From: Pilatotrama ljubarskyi
Taxonomy: Eukaryota; Basidiomycota; Agaricomycetes; Polyporales; Polyporaceae
NCBI GenBank assembly: GCA_022385805.1
Contig: MU277750.1
Coordinates: 64,632 to 99,414 of the forward strand
Length of the DNA stretch: 34,783 bases
Reading direction: 5' to 3'
The position numbers were made by a program, and so were the translations under genes. The notes under the pieces were generated by a model. It worked only from the letters and a program-made list of their open reading frames with translations. It was not told the DNA's origin and did not search any database. Below, piece by piece: positions 31,909-34,783 of this stretch; position 1 is the stretch's first letter; every line of letters starts with the position of its first letter.

Positions 31909-33359
31909 TCAGCCAGAGCGGATATCAATGATATCATGATTCACAGTACCTTCCCACAGCTCGATGCCAAGTGCAGTCCAAAGGGCAACACGATGTACGG
32001 TAGTGTTGCTGAGGAGTGACGGTGCTGTTGATGGGATGAGCGCACACGCGTGGACGCGACCTGGATGCGACGCTGAGTGAGTGCAGTTAGGCGCACTTGG
32101 CGAATCACCCACCTCCAGCAGAGCGAATGAATCCCCACAGAGAACCGCAGTTCTTGTCCCAGAAGCGGACTACATTGGTTTCATCGCTGCTCAGCAGCAC
32201 ACCGTCTTCAGGAGTCAATTGGATCATCAGTTTGCCATGCGGGGTGAAAGCTTGTGTATAGCGATGCACCACTGATGGGCATAGGCGAAGGGTGGCACTG
32301 GAATTGTTCTCTTCATCGAGAAGGTGATACAGATGCATGGTCCCATCGGGTACCGCAATGAGGTACCGGGTTCCCTGAGCCACGGAGGCGGCAAGTCTGC
32401 GAAGAGGCAATGAGGATTTGTACTCAATTCTCATACTTGTCCAACTGACATACGACTCGCCAGCTTCACGCGACGCATTATCTGCTGAGTCTGGGCGTCA
32501 TATTCTACTCTTGAAACATGGGTTAGTTTGCGTCAGGAAAGTTACACGTCACTCACATATCTCCGGGTTCACCGATGAAGACTAATATCCTACCTACGGG
32601 CTCCAAGAAATGCACGTACTCGATCTTCATGCTTTCGCTGGTGCCGTTGAAACCACCGAGGTAGGAAGTGACTAATACCGATCATCAGTTTCTGCCATGC
32701 CAGAGCCCATACAAGCTACATACCACCGCCTGCTAGTGCCCAGATCCTGACCTGATTCGCCATCCAAGCTGCCAACATTGCGCTCCTCGCGTCGAAGCAA
32801 AGCCTGCCCGTAACGCTCCGGTGCTTTGACAGCATCCCTGGCACAATGGTGGGCGCCTCTCCTGGTCGCGGTAGCCAGTTCTTCCTCAGGCGCCACAGGT
32901 GGATTTCCCCGCTGGTGCATAGGCAAGCAATTGCAGGGCGCTTGTGATGTTCGATCCAACAGGTGCTGACTACTCCACTGTCATGGCGCAGACGGGCAAG
33001 TTCAGCTCCAAGTGTATAGCTTCGAAATAGTATGATACCCTGAAGATCTGGTTTCCGGCAGGAAAGCAAGTTAGCTCACTGTTAACCTCTCTCAATAGCC
33101 TATGCGGACGCACCAGAGGAGACAAGGAGCGACCTGTCAGGACTTACAAGTGCGCAGGTAGGGATTTCAGTTGAAATCAATGAGAAAGTTCCGAGGTGGT
33201 TCGAATCCATGGCCAGATTGGTGTCCAGGAGGGCGATGTTGAGACGAGGCAGCGATGTCCCCTCTCCTAATAGTTCGCCGCATTGACAATCGTTGCATCG
33301 TCGCCTACACTTGATCCGCAGGCACGCGAACGATTGACCATCAAGCACTGATAATGTCA
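31909..33359 (-). CDS. WD40-like beta-propeller protein (5' end not located)
   Basis: Six exons, 33359-33114, 33047-32724, 32671-32557, 32509-32450, 32396-32113 and 32060-31909, join in phase into at least 393 codons ending at TGA 31909. Several blades are visible, each ending in a hydrophobic strand with W or its equivalent: CALVSPDRSLLVSSD, ACLCTSGEIHLWRL, MLAAWMANQVRIWALAGG, RYLIAVPDGTMHLYHL, GVLLSSDETNVVRFWD and HRVALWTALGIELWEG. Such propellers are protein-interaction platforms, and a specific role cannot be assigned. Introns are 47-66 nt. The first exon begins at an acceptor, so at least one 5' exon lies between 33,375 and about 33,500 and was not resolved. Just downstream, 31,743-31,897 is protein-like in another frame (RSRRNHEADFRSHRVARL) and might be a further exon that I could not phase. 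Confidence 0.65.
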
Positions 33360-33734
33360 CTGAAGATCTAGGGAGCCGCGATCAATCAAACAGGGACATG
33401 CTTGGGAGATGAGCGGTAATCCTCAATATCGAAGACTAAGCCCAACATTCTCTGGGACGAGGGCCTGCGGTAGGTCGCCATTGGCCCACTCCCCCATCCC
33501 GTCTCAAAGGTACATGGGCACCATTTCATGTAAATCGTCGTGAACGCACAACTGTGAGGCTGATTGTCTGCAGAAATCGACCTCGTGGGTCTGTAAATGG
33601 TGCTACTGGACTCACTTTGGCGGCTTCACGGAATCGTCTTTACGAGCGTACAGGGGCTCACAGGTTAAAGGCTCACCTCGTGCACTAGAGAGGCGCTCCG
33701 CGCGCCTCGTCAGGAGGCGGTTTTGTCTGCGGCG

Positions 33735-33881
33735 ATGGAGAGACTGTGCGTTCGTCGGGATATTCTTCAACGGGAAGAAGAGAGGAAGGAGGAGCTGAGG
33801 GACGCCATCGAGTTCTTCACGGCTGAGAGGACTTGGGATACCTCAGAGAGGGAGACGCCGCGAGCGGATGCGACGGCTTGA
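33735..33881 (+). CDS. Short Glu/Arg-rich helical protein or last exon
   Basis: The frame reads MERLCVRRDILQREEERKEE, then LRDAIEFFTAERTWDTSERE and a stop at 33881. It is open upstream to about 33665 (EALRAPRQEAVLSAA). The charged helical pattern looks real. It could be the last exon of a plus-strand gene or a 48-residue product. No family recognised. Confidence 0.25.
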   Translation: MERLCVRRDILQREEERKEELRDAIEFFTAERTWDTSERETPRADATA

Positions 33882-34545
33882 CGCGATACGACAGAGCGAC
33901 GAGTAGTCTGTGCACACGGGAGGGCGAGGTGGGCAACGGCACCGGGGAAATGCGCACGGGCTGTGCTGTGGCTCGGGGAGGGTTTCAGCATGTACAGTAC
34001 CGGCACCATCTCATGACGCACGATCGAATGGGATCCGGAAGTGCTGAGACCGATGAAGCGCCCACATGTTGTGGTGTGAGAGCCTCGAGCAGCGTCGACT
34101 CGATCAATCTCTGTGTGATGACTATGGTCGATCAACTCTTGCAAGGGGCTCGAGAGTGGACGGCATGGGCGTGCTTACAGATGAGCGTTGATTCCGACTT
34201 GCCAACGCATCACCGGCCGCGGGAGCGTCGCTTCATCGACGTCTGGGCCTAAATCTGCGTCCAACGAGGTCCAACGTCGTCAGGGCCGCTCCGCGCGACT
34301 AGGACGTCAACGCGGCCGCGAGGAGCTTCACTTCGGCGCCAAGTCGAGTGACTCGAGTCGGGCTGTTCCCTCAGCGCTCAGCGTTGTGAGCGTCGACCTC
34401 CATGACTGGGGCGCGCATCTCTGGCGGATGTCGACATTTCTCGCTTGGCTACACACGCCCACCTTCCAAGCATCCAGTCCTCGGCCGTTGAGTCCAGGTC
34501 TTACGGCGATTCTCGCACTCTGGGTCGTCCCAACTCGTGAGCTCC
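33882..34545. other. About 660 bases without a supported gene
   Basis: Open frames on both strands overlap without consistent protein-like composition. The right part is likely the 3' untranslated region of the minus-strand gene that ends at 34546. Confidence 0.45.
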
Positions 34546-34783
34546 TCAGGCTTGTCCCAAAGTCAACTTCAACTCATCCATCAGCTTCGCCTCCAGCCTC
34601 TCTGAATCAGCCGCTTGTGACGCTTCGGAAGTGGTCGAGGGCTCGAGGACGATGAGATACTCGGGCCCATCTGACACCGTCCCGCCCCGTTCGATGGAGT
34701 GGTCGGTCGCCGCCTGCCCGGGCCTTACCCCGTCCCGCCCACATCCCGTGCTTTACGGGTTCGGTACGCACGGGAAGCATGTC
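34546..34783 (-). CDS. 3' end of an unidentified gene, continuing beyond the window
   Basis: On the minus strand bases 34783-34757 (DMLPVRTEP) splice across a 43-nt intron (GTAAAG..GGGCAG) to 34713-34546, in phase, ending TGA. The last exon reads AATDHSIERGGTVSDG, then PEYLIVLEPSTTSEASQAAD and a helical end SERLEAKLMDELKLTLGQA. It is clearly protein-like, but I know no family. The 5' part is outside the window. Confidence 0.45.

Noticed and set aside
34188..34655. 155-codon plus-strand frame at the right end
   Set aside because: It overlaps the minus-strand exon with much better protein-like sequence and has no recognisable features.

Overview
The window looks like nuclear DNA of an Agaricomycete (basidiomycete) fungus, probably a polypore. 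The evidence is a FunK1-type fungal kinase C-terminus, genes cut by many introns of about 40-70 nt with GT..AG ends, GC-rich coding sequence, eukaryotic tRNAs with A/B boxes, and a PIF/Harbinger transposon of the type common in Agaricomycetes. All gene models are my own splicing by eye. Exon lengths were added up and frames checked, but no homology search was run.

Left half (1-18 kb), gene-rich. A FunK1 kinase C-terminus enters at the left edge (+), followed by a 573-bp TA-flanked MITE. SAC3/GANP, a TREX-2 mRNA-export scaffold (-, 10 exons, 1,517 aa), and an LCHN/DENND11-like protein (+, 5 exons, 642 aa) are head to head across a 439-bp interval. Then come a broken small gene, tRNA-Glu(UUC) and tRNA-Gly(CCC), and a small fungal membrane-anchored protein whose exons are each too short to stand out. 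A serine-rich protein of unknown function (+, 4 exons, 650 aa) converges on a microsomal cytochrome P450 (-, 9 exons, 520 aa) with a TATA box.

Middle (18-25.5 kb), gene-poor. It holds tRNA-Phe(GAA), a foldback element, a three-copy diverged repeat, two opposed tRNA-derived SINE-like copies, and an unrecognised minus-strand gene assembled from six small exons.

Transposon stack (25.57-30.09 kb). A 231-bp TA MITE, a 317-bp hAT-type MITE with an 8-bp target duplication and a complete 3.86-kb PIF/Harbinger element lie almost end to end. The Harbinger carries a convergent Myb-like gene and DDE transposase. Both are dead: the former has three in-frame stops, the latter a frameshift and a lost catalytic Glu. 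Most point lesions are explained by C-to-T changes, largely at CpG.

Right end (30-34.8 kb). Remnants, a short membrane-protein segment, a beta-propeller (WD40-like) gene on the minus strand, and the 3' end of another minus-strand gene that leaves the window.

The conserved genes are ordinary housekeeping or secondary-metabolism genes with no evident joint pathway. The unusual content is the layered mobile and repeat DNA and the genes hidden in very short exons.
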